From Agelaius tricolor (Eukaryota > Chordata > Aves > Passeriformes > Icteridae): a stretch of 64,000 nt of DNA. Below are positions 10,855 to 23,900 of this stretch, piece by piece (position 1 is the first letter of the stretch; each line of letters opens with the position of its first letter). The DNA is taken from NCBI GenBank assembly GCA_023055355.1, contig JALJCS010000028.1:8308418-8372417 (forward strand), given 5' to 3'. Made by a program: the position numbers and the translations under genes. The notes under the pieces were generated by a model. That model did not search any database. It was not told the DNA's origin and worked only from the letters and a program-made list of their open reading frames with translations.

Positions 10855-13800
10855 AGGTGAAAACTTATCCGGTTTTATTTTTTAAAGAAAAATATTCCTC
10901 TTTAAACACAAAGCATGAACTAAAAACCTCCGAGGAACAGCTTCTCCTTCCTTGGAGCATGTTTAACTAAACTGTACAGTGACAGAGCTCCCCAAAGAAC
11001 ACACACATATAACATACAGTCTTTCTTTCACAGGAAATAAGGTTTAGGACTTGAAATTGTTCTCCTCTAGATACCCATTCAATCCAAAAATACTCAGTAC
11101 CTTACTCCTGCCCCAGAACACAGTGATGATAATTTCTGGATGCAACATATATCTAAAAAAAAAAAAAAAAAAGTTTGGGCCGAATTGGCCCATTCTAGCC
11201 TTTTAACAAATGTCTGTGAGAGAGGTTAAGACCATTGTTATTTCCAGGAATGGTGCTTGGAAAAAAAATATAGCAGCATCCACAGGCAACAGAAGCCCTT
11301 CAGTCCAGCTGCCCTGTTACAAGGACCCCAGCCAGTCCAGCAGGGATTTGCAGATGTTCCCAGCACCCAGGAAGAGGGAGTGGGAATCAAACATTCACAG
11401 GCCTCATCTGTTATCTGTTGCTTGAACAAATAGCCTAAAATTCAGTGAATCTGGCCTACATATGCCAGCAATGAGTTTCCCCCCCCCCCCAGTGACAAAT
11501 TTAACATCTAAGATTTTATGTTAAAAGGTATGATAAACTTCAGAAACCAGCAACTTGTTCTACCCACTCCCTCTATCCCATCAAATAGATATGTGCATAA
11601 AATTCCACATCTGCCAAACTCCCCAGACTGCGGAACTGGAACCAGACTCCAAAATACAAATTCTTTCTAATTCAGAACAGCAAAATCATCTAAAGTATCT
11701 GCAAGGTCTCAGAACATGCCTAACCAGCCCATAGCCAAAGAAGAAGTACCTGGACATTTTCAATGGAAAGTAGGAAATGGAAAAGGTCTGTAAATTAATC
11801 TCATTTATGCTCGACTTCATCATTAATTGTTGGTATTATTAAGTCATGTTCAGATCTTTATCAGGTCATTTTGTAAAGATCTTTCCCACTCCATACACTC
11901 CAACAGTTTTTGCAATAGGAAAAGTATTAGAAAAATAAAATCTCCCCCCTGAACAACACTGTATGAAGATCAACATCATCAGTCACAGATATTTTTACAG
12001 GGGACCAGATAAACTTCTGCTTCCTCCAAACCAGCTTTGTACAGAAAAGAGCAGCAAGATAGACACAGTATCTACGAGCTAGATTAAGGCCAACAATATA
12101 AAGACAAACATGGGCTCAGATCTTTTGAAATGAAGAAACCTTGCAAATGTTTTTGTACATCTGCATGCACACACTCACACACACACTCACACTCACACGC
12201 TCGTGTGTTCCTCAGGCAAAGGCGTCACAACCGTGAGAGCACCACGGGAGAGAGTTCTAGCACCAGAATGAAAAACTTCCCTCTGCAGTAATAAACCCCA
12301 AAGTCTCTCTATTGCTTTGGACAAGGTCACCAAGCCCCCTCCCAAGAGCAGTTTGAGTGAGCAGCTCAGAGGTGCAGTTACGGTGTTCCTGCTCCGAGTG
12401 CGGCTCTGGAGATGCTGCAGCTCCTGGGCTGGGGAGAGGAGGACAAGGTTGGCATTGCAGTCTGGTCCAGTGTGGTGGTGAAACTCAGCGCAGGCTGGCA
12501 GGTGGAAGCAGAGGTTTGCATACACAAAGTCACAGTGCACTTCTGCTGGGTGATAAGGACAAGCACAGCCACAGCAGCTTGTCTGGGTAGGACAGGATCC
12601 GCGAATGGCACGACACACACTGCACCAGAACATCAGGAAACCCAGAGAGCAGAGGCTGAAAGAGGAGCTTGGCAGCTGCTCTGCCATCATCCTGCCTGTA
12701 CACATGCTCGGGTGAGCATGCAAAGTCTATAAAAGGGACAAAAATCTCTTTACAACAAGGTTATGGGTCCGGTTTGGCTACGAGGAACAATTCATGCAAG
12801 TTACAACAGAACTCATCATCCATCTGCAGCACAGCTTTGTGCTGCAGGGCTCTCCTGGCTCTGGGCCTGTGTCCAGGAGGTGCTGGCTGTGCAGGGCTGC
12901 ACAGCTCTCTGAGGAGGCTGAGGGAGATGCAGGGTCAGGAGTTGTCCTTCCTCAGCCCCTTGGATCAGCACGTGTGTGTGCAGGCCTGGCCTCCCCTGCA
13001 GGCACAGCAGGGACCAGTCTCACCCACGGGGAGGGCAGCAGCAGCAGCTGGAAGTGGGCAGCTCAAACCATGCAGGGAGACTTGGAAAACACAGAGACAC
13101 TCCGTTTTTCAGTGCTTGAATCAGCAGCAGCAAAGCCCCATTTATGCTGTCACATGCACGCTGGTCAGTCTGGCTGGGGCTCCCATGGGCTACCAAGTGA
13201 GGCTGGGGAGGAACTCAACTAAAACATGCAACAAAATAAAAAACAGAGTGAAAGGAAGGGTGATCATCACTGCCAGGTGGGGCTCGGGTTCAGAGCAGAG
13301 AATGGTCAGCAGCAGATACACCTTGCTCTGTGCACATGCAGGAACACAAGAGAGGAACAACAGCGAACTGGAAGGGAGGGAAAGACACAGAATTCACCAA
13401 TTCAGGATGCAAACACAGGGCAGTGGGGTGGAACAGGGAAATTTGAGGTAAAGGAGTCCAAAGGAAGAGACAACAGAAAAACTCTTAATAGATCCGAGTC
13501 CTGCCTCAGGAAATACAGAGCTAATGCCAGTCAACTCTCTTCTCACCAGGCGTTTTTCATACACTGGTAAATCTCTCTGCACTTGGTTTTTGGGAACCAA
13601 AACATCAAGATCAGGATTTCTTTTTTTTCCCTAAGATGCATTAAATGATTCTGAGTGTTCAGCACAATATTCTAAATGGCCCCTGAATTCTAAGCAATGC
13701 TGAAGACTTAGCCAAAAGGAGAAATACCCAAATTACAAACTGCTTTTTTGCAAATCTACTATTTTCCTTGGGCTAGAAAAGAAGAATCCATCCAGAAGGC

Positions 13801-14835
13801 TGAATTGTCCAGAAGCAGGTTTGGCATTTCTCACTGAGAGCACCTGGGCATTTTACTAAGAAATATCTTAAACAGTTACTTAGCAAACCCCAACATCAGA
13901 CTGAGGTGTCAGGTTTCTGGATAGATGTATACAATCAGACAGCTCCTCACCTACCCCTAACAGGACAGATTTGTGCGATTTACAGCAAGAACAGGCTCTG
14001 CCACTCACTGCTTCAGTGAAAACTCCAGCAGAGCTGAGAGCCGAAGCCCTTTATGGTGCAAATCACACCGGGGTCCTTTCTTTTTGCCACTTCAGAGTAT
14101 CACAGTTAATGCCTGCTGGGATCCCAGGCTCTGATGCAGCCAGCACAGGGTGTCTGAGAACCAGCATGGCCACAAGGAGCTGGTGAAAGTGGCCTCAGGG
14201 CCAGGTCCAGCTGGAAGCACAAGGACATCTAAGATGCAAGAACATGACAGAGCAGCCAAGGTCACCCATGTGCTTAGGCAAGCTTAAGGCAACTAAAGAA
14301 AGTTCACTGACAATTTAGAGGAGAATGCCAGAGAGAAGGGAGAAGAGGAACCACTGAGCAGAGCTTGGGGATGCTGCTAGAGTAGCCAAAGCCCAGCACC
14401 AGCTACCAAGCCATCCCTCTTCTTCAGCTCATTTGCTCTAATTCTCCCTGTTTTACCAGCACCATCAGCATGAGGTCAATATGTCAGGAAGAAGAGCTGG
14501 GGTAGGTTCCTAAAAACGCAGCTCACACATTGTCAGGCTTGTGTCTCAGGTCAGTTCTTCTGAAAGGAAGTGTGTGGGCCATTGGACTGGCCTCCTGCTT
14601 TGAGCTGGAGCTGGGAATGCTGCCTGCCATCTCCAGGGACACTCCTGGGATGTGTTCTGCCTGGAAGGGATGGCAGCAGCTGCCCAGGTTCCTTTTCATG
14701 CCAGTTGAGTGTACAGCAGTTTTTTAAAGAACAGCATGCACCGGTGGCATGGCCTTGGCCATGAAGCCGTGGTTGGGTTGCTCTCATCTCCTCAGGACCA
14801 GGTGGAACCAGAGAGACAGGGAGGGTGGGCAGCAG
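10855..14835 (-). other. TMEM201: candidate long 3' UTR of TMEM201
   Basis: No coding exon is seen in these 4 kb. Reading down from the TMEM201 stop, the first canonical AATAAA on minus that I found is at 10879-10874 (TTTATT on plus). A CA-rich microsatellite lies at 12167-12200 and a C10 run near 11479. The length is inferred, and earlier non-canonical sites may be used. Confidence 0.4.
12167..12200. repeat. CA-rich microsatellite
   Basis: Interrupted (CA)n with CACACT variants, within the candidate TMEM201 3' UTR. Confidence 0.8.
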
Positions 14836-14933
14836 TCAGCGCAGGCTCCTGTAGACATAGGCTGATGTGAAGACAGCATTGAGGGTCAGGCTCACGGCCA
14901 GCAGGCCCCGGAGGGCAGAGGTCCCAAAGCGGC
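14836..14933 (-). CDS. TMEM201: TMEM201 coding exon 11 and stop
   Basis: Residues about 617-648. GRFGTSALRGLLAVSLTLNA runs on to AYVYRSLR and TGA at 14838-14836. This is the C-terminal membrane segment, nearly identical in pattern to human GRFGPSLVRGLLAVSLAANA. Acceptor TGCCTAG|GC. Confidence 0.95.
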
Positions 14934-17900
14934 CTAGGCAGAGGGGAGAACACAGAGAAAAAAGGGAATTGTAGAAAGAGATGTTAAACAACTGGTAAGT
15001 GAAAGTGAACGTGTGTTGTACTGCTTCTCTCTTGCCAGTGTTTCAGCACAAGCAGAAGTTGCTGAAGCACTTTTCTTGACAGGAAAGACTCCACTGCTCT
15101 CTTTTGGCTCTATTTTCATCTCATCTCATGCTCCTGACACCTGCATCCCCGTCCCTGTTCTTCTGTCTTGGTTTAGCACTTTGTCCGTGTTCTTCAGACA
15201 GTCCAAAGAACAGGAATAGCTTTGTTAAGATCTTACAAGGCAGGGGGTCCATTTTGCAACTACTTATTAATTTGGTTTCCAGGAAAGATCTCAGCTACCC
15301 TCACAGAAATGCTCACATGCGCACGAAGCAGTCACCAGACTTGCACTCACCTCTCCAGCCTGCCAAATCTTCCCCTTTGGTAGTTGTGTCCACCACACAG
15401 GTAGATGAGTGTGACGAGTGATCCTCCTTTTTGATGGAATTATCACTGCAAATACTCCCCCCTTCCACAGCAGTTCTCATATCTGCGAGGAGAAAAAGAC
15501 AAGAAAATTCACCACGTGGGTTTCTCCTGCAGGTTGCCCAGGCTGTGGCCTGGATGCTGTGCCTGGGAGCAGCTCCATCCCACAGACGGGATGCAGGAGG
15601 GAGGCAGCGCTGCCGTACCGGGCACGCCGCGCTCGGCGAGGCTCCCGCGGGGGCAGCCGGGCAGCTCGGGGCCGAAGGCGTTGCTGTCGGGCTGCGTGTG
15701 CTCCTCGGAGCCGCTGGGGAACAGCAGCAGCTTCTGCCCCTGCAGGTTGAGGCGGGCGGGGCTGATGAGCGGGCGGCGGAGGCGCAGCGAGCCCGAGCTG
15801 GAGGTGACCGAGCCGGCGACCGAGGGCGCCGGGGACGGCAGGCGGGACGGGGCTCGGCTGCCCGCCAGCAGCGACAGCGGGTCTGCAACGCAAACACCCG
15901 CGGGAGTTACAGAGCCTCTGAACAGACACAGACAGAGCTCGCACAGAATGTTAAAAGCTGCGAGAAACTTCAAAGAATTCAAAATTATTATCCTCTCTTT
16001 CTGTAACCATTGTTTAGAGATACGGTTCTCCAGAGTGTGCTATTCATAGTGTTCACCAACAGCGTGAGAAAATATTCCTAAAAGCCAATCAAGTCTTAAG
16101 TCCGCCATTGTTTCCATAAAAGCTGTAGATTTTAATAATAAAGTGTCTTTTTCATACCTTCTAATGACAGAGTCTCTGTATCACCTTTAGCTGTCCCCAA
16201 TACCCCTTTGGTAATAACACCCCATGGACAAAACCACCGGGTTATCATCCCACTGCAACAGGCACAGTTCTCTTTAACAGTACTACAAGGAAAAGGAACT
16301 GGAGTTGCAAATTTTCACCAATGTGTCTTGTACTAAAATTCGTTATTTATTTGAGTCCCCACACTGCAAAACACAGAGAAACCCCACAAGTACTTTAGTA
16401 CACTCAGGAATCAGGTTATCAGGAGCCTGGTGAGCTTTGTCTTAGCTCAGCTGAGTCCATCCAGGAGAGCCTGCACAATCCGTTTTGCAGGGAATGAACT
16501 GCACTGGCACATCCCTCAGAGCTGCTGAGGAGGTGCACTGGGAGCAGGAGGTTTGCAGGGCCGGGGTGCGACAGCAGCACAAACAGCCCAGGGATCCGTC
16601 TGGGCCACAAGGGCAGCAGACAGGTCATGGAGCAGCCAAACCAGCAACTGCTGCACTCTGCTGGGAAAGCTACAAAAGAGCTGCCCTGGAAGCAGCCGAA
16701 TTCTCCTGTCCAAGCAGGCTCAACTCTGCTCTAATGAGCAAAGGGCTCCTTGTTTTGTCTCACTGATGCCATCCAGGGAGAACATCCAACACACACAGCA
16801 CCTGGCTTTAATGCCATCCCAGTTCTAGCTGGGGCTCTCCCGGCAGCATTTCTAGCAGCAAAATGGACATTTTCACTGGAATGCGAGCAGGGAGGAAAGA
16901 ATTCAACCAGACCACGTGTTTCAACCCACTCAGTGCAAATCCTGCACAGATTGTTGCTCTGGAAGGCCTGGAGCAGTACCTGATGTAGGGGACTCCTTGG
17001 AGTAGGATGACTGCGAGGCCGGCCGGCTTCCACTGAACAAGTAGCCAGAATCTAAAAGCAAAACCAAAACAATTTGAACCCAGCTGCCTCAGCTGCTGCC
17101 AAACCCCAAACCCTAACTAATGCTGCACAGTGCTCTGTGCCACAGGAGCCATCCCTGAACAGGACTGTAACGTGTGGATCCAGTGCCATTCCCTCTGGGA
17201 CAGCGCCCGCACACTCCCTGGATCCCTCCCAGCCCAATTCCTCCAGGATTTACAGCCCCAGTGCCCTGGGCCAGCCCTGCCCTCACCTGGATCCCCCAGC
17301 CCAATTCCCCCAGGATTTGCAGCCCCAGTGCCCTGGGCCAGCCCTGCCCTCACCCGGATTCCTCCCAGCCCAATTCCTCCTGCCCCACTCCCTGTTGCAC
17401 AGCCCCTGCCCTCACCTGGATCCCTCCCAGCCCAATTCCCCCAGGATTTGCAGCCCCAGTGCCCTCACCTGCCCGTGCCAGCGAGGGGATGGTGCCCAGC
17501 GAGAGCGCCCTGTTGAGGCGGCCGGGCAGGGAGGACGAGCCCGTTCTGCGCGGGGACCTGAAGAGCTGCTGGTTTGTCAGGTGCAGGATGCTGGGTGGAG
17601 TTGGGACAAACAGAGACGTGGCAGGTGAAGGGAAGGCTGTGCCAGGGCTGCTGGGAAAGACAGTAATGGAGTCCCCAGAGAGGTACCTGCAAAGGACACG
17701 CATGACAGACACTTAGCAAGGAGAAATCCCAGCAACTGCCTCTCTTGTGCTTGCAGAACATTTGTTTTGTTACCAGGTTTGGACTAACTTTTCAGTGCAG
17801 GAGTGCTGAAGTTTATGGGAATGTTCCTACACTTTGGGGAAAAAAAGAACTGCCCAACCTTACTTGAATTATTGTGCACCAACCTGTCCCACAATACAGG

Positions 17901-20900
17901 GTGGAACAGTTTAGGAATGCCAGTGATAATACCCAGGATGAGAAAATTACCCAGAGAATGCTTTAAGAAGTCCAGATGTTAAAATACAGGAATTTTGTAT
18001 TTTTAACAATTGAATGAAAATACATGAAAGGAAGTTTAGAATATGAACCAGAATCTCTGTTCCCCTGAAAGATTTTTTTAGTTAGAAACACATAATAGAA
18101 CTGTCAAATAAATCATGATGAAGAACTGAGTATGAAGTGCACGTGTTTTTAAATGGAGATATCTGACTTTGCAGATACAATATTTGGAGGCTTAATCTCA
18201 CTTCTGATGGAAACAGAGACAGATGAGAGCAGCAACATAGTTACATGGCTTTTCTTCTGTCAGAGGAAAGCCAGGAGTAAATCAGAGGGTGAAGAAAATC
18301 TCAGCCTTGCACTGTGGGGTGATTTATGCACGTGTCATTCTGTCCTGGAGATAAAGGAGGTGGTGCAGCAATATTATGCCTTGCTAACTCTAGAGCGAAG
18401 ATTACAATTTGAAGTATCTTATGAACCACTTATCTGCTAGTAGGAGGCAGCCATCACCAATCCTGGCCAGCTTAATGAGGCTGCACACGTGAGCCAAGCA
18501 GGGTGCTGGTGCAGGACATGCCTCCAACAGCAGCCAGGGACGTGCTGGTCTGGCAGCCCCAATGGCCCAACCTCTCCAGGATGCAGAGGAGCTGCAAAGG
18601 GGCTCCTGCTCTGCACCCACAGGGAGCCTCAGAGCACCCCCACACACACCTACCCCACCACACACACAGATGGATGTGCCCAGCTCAGATTTGTAAGAGG
18701 AAATGAATGGGAAAGGGAATTAGAAGTGCAGCTCAGGACTGATATGAATCATAGGAGAAAGAGTGATACCTACCCCTCACTGTGCCATGGAGGGCCAAAC
18801 CAGAGCATCACCTGTGAGCAACATGGCTCTTCTGTCCTAACTTTGCACCTTCTGTGTCTTTGGGCCAAAGGATCCAACTTTACACAGCTCCTTGGTGCAG
18901 CAGAAAACAGCTTAACTGGTTTATTGGCTTTTGGAAGTCTTTCATTTAATGGGCTGGAAGCTATTCCAGTAATTTATCACTCATAGCCACAGTCCTGGGA
19001 CTGTAACTGTTTTGGATCAGGCTACCAATGGCTCTGCTGCTCAACAGCCCCACTGCTAAACCTCACCCAGTCAGGGCAGCCAGATCCTCAGGGCAGTGAA
19101 GAATCATTTGTCTTGAACCATCCAGAAAAGGAATTAGCAAAGAGGAGCTGAAGGATTTTAAGTATAGCTTATTAATGCCTTAGGACTGAATTCTGACCAA
19201 AGTGTGTCCTAAACATTGATCTATTCTAACAAATTCCTGCTAAGTGTGCAAAATCCTATTCCTGTTCTCTGCAGTCTTTAGTGTTTGCCACTGCCATGTC
19301 AAGAGGGCTCAATGCTGCTAAAAGCTCTCATGGGAATGTGCTTCAAGCCTGAGAATGGGCAGCTGAACTAAAACTTCTTCCAGAAGCAGATAAAAAAAAG
19401 GTGAGGAGATCAAGAGGATCAAAAAGCAGGAAGGAGCCCCATCACAGCCCTGGGATGGAGCACTGCAGCTGTGCCTTTGCTCCAAGCCATTTGTCTCATG
19501 GTAATAGTGGCTCTGGCAACTATTAAAAAGCAACATAAAAAAAAAAAAAGAAGGAAAAAAAAAGGCTCTGGAGTCAGATAGTTTGTGGAAATAGTCAAGG
19601 CCCGGAAGCCGTTTATTTCAGAACTTGATATTGTGAACATCAAAAGTTGGGTATCTTAATTAGTGTTTACAATGATCACAATGTTACTAGACAGTCGGGC
19701 ACAACTCTGCTACACAGATACTTTAAAAATAAATAAAGAGAAGGTTCAAGAAGGGTCTTACATGGTATGGGACTGTACACGGTCCTGAAGGAACACCTCC
19801 TGCCAGGAGAGCCTCCCCACACACCATAGGTGTGTGCCTTTTTAATTCACATTTTACAGAGATGCTGCACCAGCCCTGGGACAGAGACAGACACGGGAGG
19901 GCAGGGGCAGGCCAGGCTGCAGATGGACCCACTCCTCTGTCAGATAATTCAGCCCATGAAGAAAGAAGGGGAGATGCAGTCACAGGCAGCTTGGGGGACG
20001 TGCCCAGCCTGGCAGCTGGGGAGCCAAGTGTCAGCCAGGGGCTGAAACATTTCCTCTGGACTCAGTGTCCCCTCAGAACTGAGCTACCCATGTGCAGCAG
20101 GGACCTCTCTCCCCGGGGTGCAGAACAGGTCCCTGCCACCCCAGGGACAGTCACTGTCCCTGTGCCCTGGCACTGCTCCGCTGCACCTCCCCACTCAGGG
20201 CACGGCCTCCTGTCAAACCCACAGAACCACGAGTGAAGAGCACTACAGGAATAAAAAACAGGCACAAGGACAGGGGAGAGGAGTGCTAAAATGGGCACAG
20301 CTCTCAGACACATTAATATTTTGATATGTGGCTTAGAGAGCTACAAACTTCAGCTGCCAAGAGTAAGAATTCCTCTCTCTTGCCTGTTGTCCTGCTTTGG
20401 ATGAAAAGGGAGGGTTGAATTAGAGCTGCACTAAGACCTTCTAGAGCACAGATGCTTGGCATCAATTGTGCCTTTTTCCCCCCAGCTGGGGCACAAAGTG
20501 GGGAGTATATGTGTGTGTATATGCACATCCTATGCCTACACAAACCCAGACTTGCTGGCATGCCAAAAATGTCCAGGGCACCTCCTCCTGCCTGTACACT
20601 CAAGAGCTTTGGTCCCAACGAGGCTTTACAGGGGATGACTTCAGGACTGAGTACTGTCCCTTTCCCTGGAGAGCACTGCCATGGCTCCAAGAGCCAAGTG
20701 TCCTTGCAGGTGACAGCACACCTGGAAGGAGCTGGCAGCTGTATGTGACAGCACACAATTTCAACAGCATCTCTGAAAACCAAAGCAAAGCCATATAGCA
20801 CAGCTCCCTTCACCTTTCACGAGTGCAGTCAGTCTGGAGCAATTATCCGGCTATTAATTATATTAATTTTTATAAGAGCATAAATACTTTGTCCACATTA

Positions 20901-23900
20901 CATCAATACATAATTCCTATAGCGTCTAAGCATGATTATTAGCTTCACATAATTTCAGCACACTTGAAAAATATTCATAAAGCCAAAATAATAAGCCACT
21001 ACACCATTTTTATATTCCCACATGTCCTCACCCTTTGACACACCCAAGCTCACTAGGGCATGCAAAGCATGGATGTAGGAGAGTTAAGAGAAAGGAAAGA
21101 ACTGGATATAAACACAGAGTATTGAGAATGGTAAAGGGCCACAAAGGCGTCGGTTTGCATGCACTGATGTCTCTGAGGGCCCCAGGAAGAACAGAAGCAG
21201 CAGCAGCAGCAGAGATGCTGACCTGGTTGCTGCCTCTGGGCTCTCCTGCAGAGCCTGCAGAGCTGCTCAGAAATGTTAGCCCAGGTGTCCCCCTTGCCCT
21301 GCCACGCTCGGTGGTGGCACAGGAAGGACAGAAGCGCTGGCCTGGCAGACACATGGGCACTGCTGCAGCCATGTGCCACCAAGCAAAGCAACACAGTGTT
21401 GTCCCAAATCTTGCCCAGGAAAAGGCACTTCATCAACCCACACTGGCCCCTTTATAAGTCTGGCTCTGCTGGGCAGGGTACAAGATTTTGAGCTGGCACA
21501 TCAGCCATGGCCACTGAGGGCCAGTCAGGCACTTGGGGATGGAGCAGATTTGATGCCAAGGGACACACAAACCCACTAACAATCCCTCAGCACCTCTGCT
21601 CTGCTGTTACCGTCCCCTGGTCCAGACACATGGTTAGTATGAAAAACCAGCACCTTGAATTAGGGGCTTTTGGGCTAAAACCCTCTAATATTGTTAAGAT
21701 ATTCACATGCTCTGGCCTGCATGGCTGAGAGAATCCTCAGGCAACAAAAGTGCACCTGGAGACCACCATGTGTTCCTCTGTGGCCTGAAGTAAGAGCCCA
21801 GCTAAGGGAGAACAAGAAGCTCAAGGCAGCGACCAAGTGGTTCTGGATGATTTTGTGGTTGTTTGTTTTCTGGATGATTTTGTGTCAGCTGTGGTTGTTT
21901 GTTACCAAGACTTTGTTAGCTCTTATCCCACCCAGCAGAAGGAAATGTGTGACACAAAACAGCACCTCAGCTGCACAGGATATCCCCACTGTGCAGCAAA
22001 ACACACATTTTCTCCTGCTGGACTCACTGTGGGGCAAGCAGTCATGCAGTTAGATGATGTACTCAGATATCTACATTTAGATGACATCTCTAACTGCTGA
22101 GTGAAAAATGCAAAGCACCTTCCATACAGAACCTATGGCATGGCAGTGTCTGGAACAGCCTATTTGGCTTTGGAATCAGGTGTGGCAAGAACAATCCAGC
22201 AAAGGCAGTAGTGGTTTGACTGTTTTTTTTTTTTCCACAGTCAACAGCAGAATGCTGCTAACTTACAACTTCTCTGCAGGGCTCCTTGTCTGAGACACAA
22301 CTGGGACGGACTGAATGCTACAGTTTATAAATCAGAACACCTCTGGGCAAAACCCACCCTTCTCCTTTCTTCCCTCACCCCAAAGATCCATCATCCTCCA
22401 CCATCAGCAAAAGCATGTGAGACAAGGAGAAAGAAAGGAGCCTGTCAGCATCAGAGTCTCTAAAACACCAAAAATTCAATTGCTGCAAGGTTGGTTTTGA
22501 GGCTCTGAGGTTGTTGTTTTTAGAAGCAGCAGCACAGACATACTGAGGCACCGAGAAGTGGGGAAAATAGGCTGACACCTGAGCAAAAACAAAAGCTTCT
22601 TTGGCATTAAATGAACCCCACTTCAATATGTACTCTGTAATTCTGTTTCACCTTTGAAATTTTCCCAATTACAAGCACAAAAGTTCTTCAATTTTAAGTA
22701 GTGAACAAAGCACCATAGAGATCAGTTGTACAGCTTGGCCATAAAACAAAGTAGCTTTCTGATGTTCTGACATATAAATTAGTGCAACTAGTAAATATAC
22801 TTCATTTGTATTAATCTGCATAAAGTGAAGACAAACGGATGTCACTTGCAGTTAACATATCTCCCACATTAAAGGACTTGAAACTCAGTATAGATTTGCA
22901 CTTGCTGTGCAAACAGAGCTAAAACATTCCTTAACAGGATTATTCAGGCTTCACAGTGTAAATCCTCTCCTTTCACAGTTCCAGCAACTGCCTGTTCCCA
23001 ACATTTAGTGTGCATCCTCCCCATCCCATCCCATCGCTGCACAGGGAAAAAGACAACCAGAGAAAGGAACAGGCATGGTAAACCACCGGAACATTTAAGA
23101 GCAAAACATCACAAAAGGTGCCCGACCCCAGGAGCTTGAGGAGGAGTCAAGTTTAAACAGAAAGAAAAAACCAAAGTGCTCCTAAAAAGGGAGGAAAACA
23201 GATACTTAGAGGAGACAGACGATAGGAAACAGGACACAGTGAAGCTTAACACAGCCTTGGCTTTCAGCTCCTGAATAAAACATCTGGAGAGGCTTCCAGC
23301 CATCTTTAGAAGCTGCCACTGAGAGTTTCCTTCCTACTGGGCAAGAGAATTTGGACAGATACATTTCATTCTTGTCAATAAAAGGGCATTGCTGACAGAA
23401 ATCAGGCATGACATCACCATGACCATTCCCACTGAGTTGGTCCATTTCTCATACCCCTCCTTTGAACCTTCTCAGTACGTCCTTCAAAGATGAGATTCCT
23501 CCCATTCCTTGGGCACATCTCACAGGAGAACACCAAGAGGAACTTGCAATCCAAATTGTACAGGTAAGTGCAGAAGACAATCACAGATAAAAGTCTTTTC
23601 TTACATGTACTTTATGAGGAAAATTTGGAAGTCCTGAAGCAGGAAGGGAGGAATTAAAAAAAAGTCCAGATGCCTTATTTCACTTAATGGCCATAATAGC
23701 TCAAGGTTTTCCATGCCTGTGAGCTGGAAGACATATGTTTTGGGTCAGGACTGATGAGTGATGGGATGATGGAACCAGACTTTGCAGGTGCTGGATTCCT
23801 CTTGTGGGTAAGTAAGTAAGTAAACAACCCTCAGCATCATTCACAAGCACCAGAATGGAGCCAGGTTCTGTGAGCTTGGATATTGCAGCTGTCTGAAGGC

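Noticed and set aside
12669..13451. 260-codon open frame on plus
   Set aside because: No recognisable domain, unconvincing amino acid pattern, and it lies in the probable TMEM201 3' UTR on the opposite strand.
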